From the NCBI RefSeq assembly GCF_014644435.1, contig NZ_BMKR01000013.1, positions 103,920 through 167,919 on the forward strand: a DNA stretch of 64,000 nt. The letters are read 5' to 3'. The position numbers and the translations under genes are program-made. Shown here one piece after another: positions 51,354 to 59,986 of this stretch. Every line of letters starts with the position of its first letter. Position 1 is the first letter of the stretch. This DNA is from Paenibacillus albidus. GTDB lineage: Bacteria > Bacillota > Bacilli > Paenibacillales > Paenibacillaceae. The notes beneath the pieces are model-generated. The model ran no database searches, was not told the origin of the DNA, and was given only the letters and a program-made list of their open reading frames with translations.

Positions 51354-52004
51354 ATGAACAATAAGACAACGAATGAAGAAATAACAAATGAAGAAGTAAC
51401 AAATGAAGAAGTAACGAATGAAGAACCCATGTCCGAAGAAAATATGGCCGAGCTTCTGAACGCGGTTCACCATAACGGCCTTGTCGCTTTGAGAATGCAC
51501 TTTAAGGCGGTTGAAGGACAAATCGTGAAGCTTGAAGCCTATGGACCCGTTTTTGTTTATCATGTACAAGATGAAGCAGAGCATGTTTATTCCTGCGGTT
51601 TTTTTCTGCGCGAGTTAATCGCAAGATTCCAGTCGGGCAATGAACCGGCGGTCTGGATGGCTTCGTTTTTCATCGATTTGATGAAAAACAAAGGCGGCAA
51701 AGCTTTGCCGCAGCCGGCCACAAGCGAAGACGAAGCCAAAGCCATTATCGACCAGGTGCTGGTTCCCAAGCTCATCGAAGAAGTGCATGAAGAATTTGCT
51801 CCCGAGCAGGTCCATGCCGGATTGGTCTGGAACGAGGAGTACGGACCGGTCTTTGAATCCGGATTTCCTGCGATCACGGAAGGCAATAATGTGTGTGCGA
51901 TCCCGCTACATCTCTTGTACACCCATTTGCAGCTGAACCGCGACCCTGGAGAGATCGTGCTGCAGGGCTTGTATAACATCCGCAAGGAACATGGGCTGGA
52001 CTAA
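51354..52004 (+). CDS. Hypothetical protein with tandem Asn-Glu-Glu repeats at N-terminus
   Basis: 216 residues from the ATG after GTGAGGTGAAGATAAGC; the frame is open further upstream only inside the SUMF1 gene. The N-terminus has TNEE repeated four times, encoded by 15-bp tandem DNA repeats (51369-51425). The rest is a soluble alpha/beta protein with EAYGPVFVYHVQDEAEHVYS near 60 and GLVWNEEYGPVFESGFPA near 160, an internal duplication of the YGPVF motif. I do not recognise the family. A strong terminator follows. Confidence 0.75.
   Translation: MNNKTTNEEITNEEVTNEEVTNEEPMSEENMAELLNAVHHNGLVALRMHFKAVEGQIVKLEAYGPVFVYHVQDEAEHVYSCGFFLRELIARFQSGNEPAVWMASFFIDLMKNKGGKALPQPATSEDEAKAIIDQVLVPKLIEEVHEEFAPEQVHAGLVWNEEYGPVFESGFPAITEGNNVCAIPLHLLYTHLQLNRDPGEIVLQGLYNIRKEHGLD
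51369..51425 (+). repeat. 15-bp tandem repeat within coding sequence
   Basis: ACRAATGAAGAARTA occurs 3.8 times without interruption. Copies two and three are identical. Length change in multiples of 15 bp would keep the frame. Confidence 0.9.
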
Positions 52005-52020
52005 AATTTAGGTTGGAAAG

Positions 52021-52053
52021 AAAGAGCGGGGGCCTGGGCCCCCGCTCTTTTGT
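52021..52053 (+). terminator. Very strong terminator
   Basis: A stem of AAAGAGCGGGGGCC with its perfect complement, then TTTTG. Confidence 0.92.
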
Positions 52054-52122
52054 TAGGTGCTGGAACTAAACTCTGCCAATTAACGCAAACCTTGCTCATG
52101 GCGAAACGGAACTCCTGCTACA

Positions 52123-52374
52123 CAAGTTGAACTTGATAATTTAATAAAAAGGGTAGGAGTGCGGAAGGGAAGTTTGGAACTGGAGGAGCGGTAGCGTCCG
52201 CCTGAAAGCTTTCCAGAGGAAAGCTCGCATCGGAAGCATAGGCAGTCTACGGATTTCAACCACGAACGGCGGGACAATTGAAGAAATCTGTAGACAACAG
52301 CGGCTGGAAGTCCAAACATTCCCCGCAGTTACGACCAAACCCCAATATGAAAATCTAAAGTTCAACTTATATAG
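52123..52374. repeat. Dispersed structured repeat, copy 2
   Basis: Intergenic element of about 250 bp related to 11051-11266. Shared blocks are GGAACTGGAGGAGCGG, GCGTCCGCCTG, ACAACAGCGGC, and AAGTTCAACTTATATAG at the right end. The left end has AAGTTGAACTT, the exact complement of the right-end AAGTTCAACTT. The core stem pairs GTCTACGGATTTC with GAAATCTGTAGAC (one G-T wobble), a different sequence from copy 1 at the same position. It ends next to the stop codon of the DUF4097 gene. Confidence 0.8.
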
Positions 52375-52377
52375 CTC

Positions 52378-52992
52378 CTATTTCTCCACAGAGATGTTGC
52401 CCGATTGGGACTTAGCGCTAAGCACAGAGGTCCCGGTATCCGCGCCGTCTATGGTTAGCTTTAAGCTTTGGCCGCCGCCGTCGTTCTTAATGTCCGCGGG
52501 GTCTGCCAGAGAGGAATTGATCTTGCCGGACTGGGTGGCCGCCTCCACTGTGCCGGTGTAGCCGCTCACGGTGATGCTGCCTGAATCGGCAGCCAGCTGG
52601 ATATCCCGGGCCTGGGCATCCGCCAGCTCAATATCGCCGGACGTTGTGATCAGCGAGATGGACTGGTAGCTCTGATCCGGAATCTCCAAATAGAGGGTCG
52701 CTGACTTCAAGTGAATGAAGCCGGAGGCGGGCTCAAGATTGACGGTAAGAACATCGCCATCCAGCACCGCAGGCAGCTCTCCACTCGTTTTCATACGGAT
52801 TTTCACTTCGGCGTCTTCGGAGCGGCTTACCTTGACGGATTGTCCGTCCGTGTTGATCTGAATCTGCTGCACTTTGCCTCCCGCGAAAGAAGCGGTTTGC
52901 TCCACCGCCTTGTCTCCGCAACCTGCGAGTCCCAGCATAAGGAAAACCGCTGCCAGTGGAGTTAGCCATTTGTAGCCTGTACGTTTCTTCAT
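52378..52992 (-). CDS. DUF4097-family beta-repeat lipoprotein
   Basis: 204 residues. The signal peptide has the lipobox LAGC (Cys25). The mature part is a beta-helix-like DUF4097/adhesin-type repeat: LYLEIPDQSYQSISLITTSG, IQLAADSGSITVSGYTG and AATQSGKINSSL. It is anchored outside the membrane. The gene overlaps the start of the ABC permease gene, so it forms an operon with the ABC-2 exporter. Such proteins are often encoded with envelope-stress exporters, but the role is not established. Confidence 0.85.
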   Translation of the reverse strand: MKKRTGYKWLTPLAAVFLMLGLAGCGDKAVEQTASFAGGKVQQIQINTDGQSVKVSRSEDAEVKIRMKTSGELPAVLDGDVLTVNLEPASGFIHLKSATLYLEIPDQSYQSISLITTSGDIELADAQARDIQLAADSGSITVSGYTGTVEAATQSGKINSSLADPADIKNDGGGQSLKLTIDGADTGTSVLSAKSQSGNISVEK

Positions 52993-54593
52993 AAGGATGA
53001 TCCCCTTCTTATAGATAGATTACCCGTTCGGAAGAACTGGGCGATTACGGATATAACGATTAGAAGGCCTGTCATACCAAGATAAAGTTCGGGAGAAGCT
53101 TCTGATATTCCCAGGAAATCTAGCTCTGGAATATGGTTTAGCGGCCCCAAATACCACCACAGCATATAAACAACCTCGAACAGCTTTTTTGAGCCGCTCA
53201 ACGTGCCCAGGGTCAGGGCCAAAGTCGGGACAAACAAGATGCCTGCCCCCCATGCCCATACAGCCTGCCCCTGTGCTTCAAGCATGAAACGAATGATGGC
53301 TCCTGAAGAAATCAGCAGCGCAATGAGTACGCCGGCAAGCCATTCTGTCCACCACTTGGCGAAAGGAGAACAACTGGAGGCTATCAATCCGCGTGTAAAA
53401 TAGTGCTTATCCCGCATCCCCATCTGCGACCACACGCCGATAGGCCAAATCATCACAAAAGGCAGCAGGCTGGGCAGATATTCCGCCGGGATGAACAGGC
53501 AGCCCGCGATGAGTGCGGCAGCGGCCAGAAACCACCACAAGGACAGGCCTTTCAGCATAATCTTCAGTTCGGAGCGGAGCAGACCCGGCCAACGCAGTCC
53601 TTTAGCTTTCACTGCGGGTGAGAGCTTAAGCGGGCCATTCAGGCCCGTTGCAGGAAGGGAGGACCCGGCCAAAGGCTGTTCTTGCGCCGAAATGACCAGC
53701 TTATGAAGCGAGACAGCAGCCCCGGAGCTGTTAAACCGCCGGAACAGCAGGGAAGAGGCCACTATGATCGCTGACCCGGCAGCGATCCAGACCAGGCGGA
53801 TGAAAATTAGCTGCTGATCCCAGACCACACCCTGCCAGTCAAAGGTGGGGATTTGTCCTTCTACCGGATAATAACCAAAGCTCCCGCTGTTCTCAAGACT
53901 GGACAGGGCTGGATAGTGTTCCGCAGCACCTTGGGCCATCCCTTTCAGGATGGAACTGATCCCGAACATATCCCACCAGTGGTTTGGGGCAGCAATGGAC
54001 AGAACGCTGGCGAATATCCACAGGCAGAAAAAAAGCAAGTTGCCCAGCAGTCCCTTGAACCCCGGAAATACATCAAACAGAACCGTTAACGAGGCGAGCA
54101 GGAATAATGAAGGTACAGTAATGTATAAAAGAGGTGCAAGGTAATCCCCGACCTGCAGCTGAACATCTTCTCCCCGCAGCAACTGCATGGCCATGAACGC
54201 GAGCAGCAGGACGGCCTCGATCACCAGCAGCACCACAAAATTGGCAGCGGCTTTGCTGACAATATAGCGAAGATTGCGGACGGGAGCAGCTGCGATCAGC
54301 GGCCCGACCTTAAGCCGTTCGTCCTCGGAAATTTGACTTCTCAGCATAAAAAATCCGAACAGCCACAGCAGCATTGTTGTTAACATCGCGGCCATTCCGC
54401 CCAACCAGGCGGAGTTGTATATGCCTCTTACGCCGCCGATATAAAAAATTTCATAGCCGGCGGACGCATCCGGCACGCAGGCATACCCGGCGAACACGCT
54501 GATCCCGATGACAAGCAGGAAGGAATAGCTCCGCATTTGCTTGATCAGATTGGTTTTGATTAAATGAAAGTAAACAGACAGGGCTGAACTCAT
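52989..54593 (-). CDS. ABC-2-type transporter permease
   Basis: 534 residues with about twelve hydrophobic helices in two ABC-2-like halves separated by a cytoplasmic stretch (about 295-340). It begins SVYFHLIKTNLIKQMRSYSF. It is translated directly after the ATPase (4-base overlap), so the two form an exporter, perhaps for a peptide, lipid or antibiotic. The lipoprotein gene follows with overlap. The substrate is unknown. Confidence 0.88.
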   Translation of the reverse strand: MSSALSVYFHLIKTNLIKQMRSYSFLLVIGISVFAGYACVPDASAGYEIFYIGGVRGIYNSAWLGGMAAMLTTMLLWLFGFFMLRSQISEDERLKVGPLIAAAPVRNLRYIVSKAAANFVVLLVIEAVLLLAFMAMQLLRGEDVQLQVGDYLAPLLYITVPSLFLLASLTVLFDVFPGFKGLLGNLLFFCLWIFASVLSIAAPNHWWDMFGISSILKGMAQGAAEHYPALSSLENSGSFGYYPVEGQIPTFDWQGVVWDQQLIFIRLVWIAAGSAIIVASSLLFRRFNSSGAAVSLHKLVISAQEQPLAGSSLPATGLNGPLKLSPAVKAKGLRWPGLLRSELKIMLKGLSLWWFLAAAALIAGCLFIPAEYLPSLLPFVMIWPIGVWSQMGMRDKHYFTRGLIASSCSPFAKWWTEWLAGVLIALLISSGAIIRFMLEAQGQAVWAWGAGILFVPTLALTLGTLSGSKKLFEVVYMLWWYLGPLNHIPELDFLGISEASPELYLGMTGLLIVISVIAQFFRTGNLSIRRGSSL

Positions 54594-55465
54594 GGCGTAG
54601 CTCCTAACGAGGACACCCTGTACAGATAGGCATCCTCCAGTGAGGAGGGAAGCAAAGTAGCGTTCGGCATTGGGCGCAGATCAGAGACGATCCGGGCATG
54701 AATACCGTCGCTGCGCTGAATCGCGCTGCTGAGGGTATACTTCTCCTGCATGTCCTGCAGTGCGGCGGCGGGGATGATGCAATTCCAGACCTTTTCCTCC
54801 ACACTTTGGATCAGGTTCTCCGGTTCCGCGTACGTGACCAGCCGGCCCTTGGCCATAATCGCAATCGTTGGGGCAATGGACTCCACATCGGTGACGATAT
54901 GAGTCGACAGAATAACGATCCGCTCCGCCGACAAGCTGGACAATAAATTGCGGAAGCGGATTCTTTCCCCGGGGTCCAGTCCGACGGTTGGCTCATCCAC
55001 AATCAGCAGTGAGGGATCGTTAAGCAGGGACTGGGCGATGCCCACCCGCTGCCTCATGCCGCCGGAGAAACCGCCGAGCAGCCGCTTCCGGTCATGGGAA
55101 AGATTCAGAATCTCCAGCAGCTCGTTAATTCGCGTTCGTGCGGTTTTGGCTGACAAACCTTTCATGGCGGCCATATAGTCGAGAAATTCAAGCGGCGTCA
55201 GATTCGGATAGACGCCAAAATCCTGCGGCAAATAACCAAGCTCCTGGCGCAGAATCTGCGGCTGCCGGGCAATGTCCACGCCATTCCACGTGATTTTCCC
55301 TGTGGTCGGTTGTTCAATGGTCGCAAGCATCCGCATTAATGTCGACTTGCCCGCACCATTTGGACCGAGCAGCCCGACCACTCCCGGCTTAAGCTTCAAG
55401 GATACGCCGTTCAGCGCACTCTTGGAGCCATAGGTCTTCGATACCTGTTCAATTTGTAATTCCAT
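54590..55465 (-). CDS. ABC transporter ATP-binding protein
   Basis: 291 residues from the ATG after GAGGAATTACAC; an ATG 24 bp further upstream is less likely. Walker A is GPNGAGKST near 41, signature FSGGMRQRVGIAQ near 131 and Walker B LLIVDEPTVGLD near 150. The C-terminal extension after 215 is typical of ABC-2 exporters. It is the first gene of the ATPase-permease-lipoprotein operon and divergent from the OmpR-type regulator, its probable activator. Confidence 0.93.
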   Translation of the reverse strand: MELQIEQVSKTYGSKSALNGVSLKLKPGVVGLLGPNGAGKSTLMRMLATIEQPTTGKITWNGVDIARQPQILRQELGYLPQDFGVYPNLTPLEFLDYMAAMKGLSAKTARTRINELLEILNLSHDRKRLLGGFSGGMRQRVGIAQSLLNDPSLLIVDEPTVGLDPGERIRFRNLLSSLSAERIVILSTHIVTDVESIAPTIAIMAKGRLVTYAEPENLIQSVEEKVWNCIIPAAALQDMQEKYTLSSAIQRSDGIHARIVSDLRPMPNATLLPSSLEDAYLYRVSSLGATP

Positions 55466-55643
55466 GTGTAATTCCTCCGTTACATCCAAGTTGGCGAGCA
55501 GCTACCAGCAGCTGCATTAACAGATTAGCCGACGAAAGTAAAAATAAAGCAAAATCCCGGTTAAATGGAGACAGGAAACCAGCGGCCGATCTTTTGTGTG
55601 CTAAAATAAAGCGATAACTTATCCGAATTGGGAGGAAACACCA

Positions 55644-56378
55644 TTGTTGATGGACAATGTGAATACCGAAAAAATTCTGCTGGTTGATGACGAGCAGGGG
55701 ATATTAACGCTGCTGGAGATTACACTTAGAAAAGAACGCTACCACGATATAACCAGCTGCACCACCGGGGAACAAGCGCTATTTTATATCCAAAACCATA
55801 CGTATGATCTCATCCTGCTGGATGTGATGCTGGGGGATGTCAACGGATTTGAGCTGTGCCGTGACATACGCAAGCATACAGACGCACCGATTATTTTTAT
55901 TACATCCTGTGCAAGCGACTTTGACAAATTAACGGGTCTGGGCATCGGCGGGGATGATTATATTACGAAACCCTTTAATCCGCTTGAGGTGATCGCCCGA
56001 ATCAAAGCCTTGTTCAGGAGGCAGAACCTGACTCAGTCTTCGGCACACGGAAATTCGGGAAACAAAGAATACAATTACGGGCGTTTTATTCTAAAACCCG
56101 CGGATGCCGTATTACTTGTTGGCGGCCAGACTGTGGAGTGTACGGCCAAGGAGCTGGAGCTGCTGAGTTTCTTTTGCCGGAATCCGAACCGGATCTATAC
56201 GACCTCGCAAATCTATGAACTGGTGTGGGGGAACCCGGGTTATGGGGATGAGAAGACGGTAACCATTCATATCTCCAAAATCAGAAAGAAGCTCAACGAT
56301 AATCCCAAAGATCCTGAACTCATCATCAACCTGAGAGGCATCGGTTATAAATTTGTCCCGCCGGTCAAGGAATCCTGA
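55644..56378 (+). CDS. OmpR-family response regulator
   Basis: 244 residues. The receiver domain (10-120) has the phosphoacceptor Asp60 in LILLDVMLGD and conserved Lys in YITKPFNP near 113. The C-terminal winged helix (about 145-240) contains VECTAKELELLSFFCRNPNR and VTIHISKIRKKLNDNP. The TTG at 55644 sits 8 bases after GGAGG; the ATG 6 bp later is the alternative. Its kinase follows by one base. Divergent from the ABC exporter, so it probably controls that operon. Confidence 0.93.
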   Translation: MLMDNVNTEKILLVDDEQGILTLLEITLRKERYHDITSCTTGEQALFYIQNHTYDLILLDVMLGDVNGFELCRDIRKHTDAPIIFITSCASDFDKLTGLGIGGDDYITKPFNPLEVIARIKALFRRQNLTQSSAHGNSGNKEYNYGRFILKPADAVLLVGGQTVECTAKELELLSFFCRNPNRIYTTSQIYELVWGNPGYGDEKTVTIHISKIRKKLNDNPKDPELIINLRGIGYKFVPPVKES

Positions 56379-56379
56379 G

Positions 56380-57477
56380 ATGAGAACCAAACTGCGGTTC
56401 AGTCTCCATTTTGTAATCGGATTGATTGCCTGGATGTTTGGCCTGGGCCTCACCATGCTGCTTTTGGTCGATTTCCTGTTCCCGCTGCTGGGCATTGTCG
56501 AAGATGAGGGTTACTACGATCTGTTCGTTCTGGGTGTTTTTGTACTTAACATTACCGGTTACAGCTTAGTGTTTGCCTGGTATTTCGGCGGTCCGTTAAG
56601 GTTCATGATGTCGTGGATTGCCGCTTTGTCGAACGGGAAGGTTGAGCCTCCCGAGACAGTGACTGGAATATTCAAGCGCAACCATAAGCTGAAAGCCAGA
56701 TACCGGCTGTATAACGAGCTGATTGCGAATATTACAACGTTGTCCGGAAGCCTGAAGCAAGCCGAACTGGAGCGGAGCAAGCTGGAAGAGAATAAAAAAG
56801 AATGGCTGGCCGGCATCTCGCATGACTTGAAAACTCCGCTAACCTATGTGACGGGTTATTCAGCCTTGCTGCTGAATGAGGAATATACCTGGAGCGGGGA
56901 GGAGCGCAGAACATTTCTGCAAGAGATTCAGTCCAAAGGGCAACACATGGAGGAACTCATCAGCGATATTAATCTTTCTTTTCAAATCAATCATAGTCAT
57001 GCCTCCCTGCCGATGCAGACCGGCACAGTGGATTTGATCGGCTTCGTACAACGGCTGATTGCCGATGTTGCCAACGACCCCAGAGCCGCGGCTTATCCGC
57101 TTAGTATGGATTCGGAGGAACAACGGCTGGAGCTGTTGGCCGATGAGAAGCTGTTGTACCGGGCGCTGCAAAATGTACTCCTGAATGCTGTCATTCATAA
57201 TCCGGAGGGGACAAGCATCCATGTGACCATCCGGAAGGACGGGCATGGGTTCGCCGAAATTACGGTTACCGATGATGGCCAAGGCATGGACGAACATATG
57301 CTTAACCATTTGTTCCACAAATATTACCGTGGAGCGGCTGCCGAGTCCCCCAAGCGGGGCCTGGGCCTGGGGTTGTCTATTGTTAAAAGTCTGATCCTGG
57401 CTCATGGAGGCACTCTGACTGCAGAGAGCGAAGTATCCAAAGGCAGCTCGTTTCATATCCGTCTGCCGGTATTGTAA
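56380..57477 (+). CDS. Sensor histidine kinase (HisKA/HATPase)
   Basis: 365 residues from the ATG one base after the regulator stop. Two helices (about 11-37 and 50-68) flank a very short extracellular loop, so it is an intramembrane-sensing type that may detect envelope damage or a signal passed by the ABC exporter. DHp motif LAGISHDLKTPLTYVTGY with His148. N-box NVLLNAVIHNP near 268, G-boxes DDGQGM and GLGLGLSIVKS follow. Confidence 0.92.
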   Translation: MRTKLRFSLHFVIGLIAWMFGLGLTMLLLVDFLFPLLGIVEDEGYYDLFVLGVFVLNITGYSLVFAWYFGGPLRFMMSWIAALSNGKVEPPETVTGIFKRNHKLKARYRLYNELIANITTLSGSLKQAELERSKLEENKKEWLAGISHDLKTPLTYVTGYSALLLNEEYTWSGEERRTFLQEIQSKGQHMEELISDINLSFQINHSHASLPMQTGTVDLIGFVQRLIADVANDPRAAAYPLSMDSEEQRLELLADEKLLYRALQNVLLNAVIHNPEGTSIHVTIRKDGHGFAEITVTDDGQGMDEHMLNHLFHKYYRGAAAESPKRGLGLGLSIVKSLILAHGGTLTAESEVSKGSSFHIRLPVL

Positions 57478-57495
57478 GCTTGCGGAATCGGCCGG

Positions 57496-57513
57496 ATTCG
57501 CGGGCCCGCGAAT
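57496..57513. terminator. GC-rich palindrome after kinase gene
   Basis: ATTCGCGGG followed directly by its perfect complement, then ACCGACTCTTTT. It is a weak terminator candidate because the T run is 10 bp away. Confidence 0.4.
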
Positions 57514-57562
57514 ACCGACTCTTTTATTGACGATAGAAGACTGCGGTCCTTATAAGTTGGCT

Positions 57563-57826
57563 ATGACAACTAAAGCGATCTCCACTAAATATTGTATTCC
57601 TCCGGCACGTTCAAGCCTTGTGTTCCGACCTCGCCTGATAGAGCGTTTGAATGAAGGACTGTACCGCAAATTGACCGTCATTTCGGCTTCCGCCGGCTTT
57701 GGCAAAACCACTCTGGCCAGCGGGTGGGTGGCAAATTGCGACCGGCCTGTCGCCTGGCTGTCCATGGATGAAGGGGATGATGACCCGGTATGCTTCTGGA
57801 CCGCGCTTATCACTGCACCTACTTAA
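57563..57826 (+). pseudogene. MalT/LuxR-type large regulator, N-terminal fragment
   Basis: 88 residues remain: ISTKYCIPPARSSLVFRPRL, KLTVISASAGFGKTTLASGW (Walker A) and CDRPVAWLSMDEGDDDPVCF, the start of a MalT-type ATP-dependent LuxR regulator whose full length is about 850-900. After FWTALI the frame ends (TAPT then stop). The sensor repeats and LuxR helix-turn-helix are gone. Confidence 0.85.
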
Positions 57827-57891
57827 GTATCTGTTGATCAATACCGTATTGCCGCTATACTCATTGCATATCAAGGTTTGGAGGAATCCCC

Positions 57892-58800
57892 ATGAAAGCA
57901 GTAGTGTGCATGAAGTACGGAGCACCGGATGTTCTGGAAATCAAAGAGGTAGCCAAACCTGACCCCAAGGCTAATGAAATCCTGATAAAAATTTATGCGA
58001 CCTCAGTGGCAACAGGCGACTGCAGAGTTCGCGGCTTCAAAAGTCCGTTCCTCCTCTGGCTCCCCATGCGAATGGTACTAGGCCTCAGAAAACCAAGGAA
58101 TCCGATACTGGGTGTGGAGCTGGCCGGGGAAATTGAAGCTATAGGCCCGGCTGTGAAACGGTTTAAGAAAGGGGACCGGGTCTACGGATTAACGGGGATG
58201 CGTTTTGGTGCCCACGCCGAATATACTTGTATGCCTGAAGACTCTGCAGTTTCGTTGAAACCGCAGAATGCGACCTATGAGGAAGCTGCTGCTGTTCCTT
58301 TTTCAGGAACTACAGCCTTGTATTTCTTAAGAAAGGGCAACATTCGGGAAGGTCAGAAGGTGCTTGTCTACGGCGCTTCGGGAGCGGTGGGCAGTTCTGC
58401 GGTCCAACTGGCCAAACACTTTGGCGCAAAGGTTACAGGGGTATGCAGTACGGCCAACTTTGAATGGGTGAAGTCGCTGGGGGCCGATAAGCTGGTGGAT
58501 TATACGAAGGAAGATTTCACGGCAAAAGGAGAGCAATACGATCTTATTCTGGATGCTGTCGGGAAAACTTCCAAATCCGCTTGTGCAAAAGCACTGGCGC
58601 CGAATGGAGTATATGTGTCCGTTGAGGGTCAGGGGATCGCGAAGGTACGTGCGGAGGATTTGGTTTTCCTCAAAGAGCTTACGGAGACGGGGAAACTTCA
58701 AGCTGTCATAGACAGAGTTTATCCGCTGGAGAAAATCGCTGAAGCCCACCGCTATGTGGAGCAAGGACATAAAAAAGGAAATGTGATTATCACGGTTTGA
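57892..58800 (+). CDS. NAD(P)-dependent medium-chain dehydrogenase/quinone oxidoreductase family protein
   Basis: 302 residues. The N-terminal GroES-like domain starts MKAVVCMKYGAPDVLEIKEV. The Rossmann motif is YGASGAVGSSAVQLAKHFGA near 161. No structural or catalytic zinc cysteines are evident, so it belongs to the zinc-independent quinone/enone reductase-like MDRs. Typical substrates are alpha,beta-unsaturated ketones or quinones. Shine-Dalgarno: GGAGG. A terminator follows. A short homologous fragment remains at 13336-13390. Confidence 0.9.
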   Translation: MKAVVCMKYGAPDVLEIKEVAKPDPKANEILIKIYATSVATGDCRVRGFKSPFLLWLPMRMVLGLRKPRNPILGVELAGEIEAIGPAVKRFKKGDRVYGLTGMRFGAHAEYTCMPEDSAVSLKPQNATYEEAAAVPFSGTTALYFLRKGNIREGQKVLVYGASGAVGSSAVQLAKHFGAKVTGVCSTANFEWVKSLGADKLVDYTKEDFTAKGEQYDLILDAVGKTSKSACAKALAPNGVYVSVEGQGIAKVRAEDLVFLKELTETGKLQAVIDRVYPLEKIAEAHRYVEQGHKKGNVIITV

Positions 58801-58802
58801 GA

Positions 58803-58831
58803 ATGCCTTCCTGCGGGAGGTTTTTTTTTGT
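58803..58831 (+). terminator. Terminator after MDR gene
   Basis: CCTTCC-TGC-GGGAGG followed by nine T. Confidence 0.8.
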
Positions 58832-58863
58832 GCTATGATGTAAATAAATAGGAGGTGAAAGGA

Positions 58864-59649
58864 ATGATAGGTACGCTTATAGGCAGAGGGAATACCGCGG
58901 ATGTTTTTGATGCCGGCGGTAACAAGGCCGTCAAGCTTTTTAAGGAGGGTTACCCTTTAGCTGCTGTTCAGTTTGAATATGGAAATTCAAAACTGCTGAG
59001 CGGGTTGGACATTCCAATAATACAAAGCTATGAGCTGGTTACATACGAGGGAAGGCACGGCATTGTATATGACAGGATTGAGGGAGAATCCATGCTTGAA
59101 CTCCTTTTTCAGACGGAGGATCTGGAGAAATATACAGCCGTGATGGCTTCGCTGCATAAAGAGCTTCTGGCCTGCAAGCTTAGCTCGGCCGTTAGTCTGA
59201 AATCCATATTGAAGAATAATATTGAGCATGCGGATTTAAGTACCCGGTGCAAGTCGGAACTTGCAGAGCGGCTTGAGGCATTGCCGGATGGTGACGGCCT
59301 GTGTCATGGGGATTTCAACTTCGGGAATGTCATGATAGGTTCCGGGCGGAATTATATCATTGATTATATGAATATTTGCCGGGGCCATCAGCATGCGGAC
59401 ATTGCCAGGACCGTATATCTAACTGAAATGACACCTGCACCTGCTGAATCTGAAGAGGCAGAACGTATACTTGGGATGAAAAAACAAGCAGCCGACCTTT
59501 ATCTCCAGGAAATGGGTGTCGGCCGGGAAAGCTTATCCGAATGGCTGCTCGTCACTGCCGCTGCCAGACTTTCGGAATTAAGCAGTGATATGGCAGAGGA
59601 GAGAAATACAGTGCTGCAGTATCTGTCGCTGCAGGGACTGCCTGTATAA
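58864..59649 (+). CDS. Aminoglycoside phosphotransferase/choline-kinase-fold protein
   Basis: 261 residues from the ATG after AGGAGGTGAAAGG. An N-terminal Gly-rich loop IGRGNTADVF near 7 and a Lys in KAVKLF bind ATP; the catalytic loop is LCHGDFNFGNVMI near 150; the metal site is IIDYMN near 169. The fold is shared by antibiotic kinases and kinases of small metabolites, and nothing here identifies the acceptor. No resistance claim can be made. Single gene. Confidence 0.87.
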   Translation: MIGTLIGRGNTADVFDAGGNKAVKLFKEGYPLAAVQFEYGNSKLLSGLDIPIIQSYELVTYEGRHGIVYDRIEGESMLELLFQTEDLEKYTAVMASLHKELLACKLSSAVSLKSILKNNIEHADLSTRCKSELAERLEALPDGDGLCHGDFNFGNVMIGSGRNYIIDYMNICRGHQHADIARTVYLTEMTPAPAESEEAERILGMKKQAADLYLQEMGVGRESLSEWLLVTAAARLSELSSDMAEERNTVLQYLSLQGLPV

Positions 59650-59986
59650 ATCCCGTCACTGCCGCAACGGCCGGATAGCAACGCGCTTGTCCGCTCCAGA
59701 AATAGACCGCAGCCATTGTTCCTGGGCGGTCTATTTCCTGTTGAGCCGTATAGGCAAAGGGTGCCGTTTTGAAGACTACGTACAAATCGCACTATTTAGG
59801 GGGAGTTTTAGAGTCTCTTTTGGAGCGGGAAATTCCCGGTTCTTAACGGAATCAGAAGCAATATACATGGGAATGTAGGCAAGGCGAAGCGTTACGGATC
59901 ATTCGTGAAAGGAGCAGGAGGAGCAACGGTCATTTTCGAAACCGGTTGGGATTAAGGGAGATTATATTCCGAAACGGAGGGGTTTT
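59650..59986. other. Gap before the beta-glucanase gene
   Basis: Apart from the hairpin at 59699, no gene or RNA motif is recognised. AACGGAGGGG before the glucanase start is the ribosome site. No LicT-type antiterminator hairpin was found. Confidence 0.55.
59699..59737 (+). terminator. Terminator after kinase-fold gene
   Basis: GAAATAGACCGC with complement GCGGTCTATTTC. The stem is almost identical to the terminator at 44902-44940. Confidence 0.7.

Noticed and set aside
59750..59980. Possible LicT-type antiterminator (RAT) before the GH16 gene
   Set aside because: No sequence matching the RAT element with an overlapping terminator could be found.
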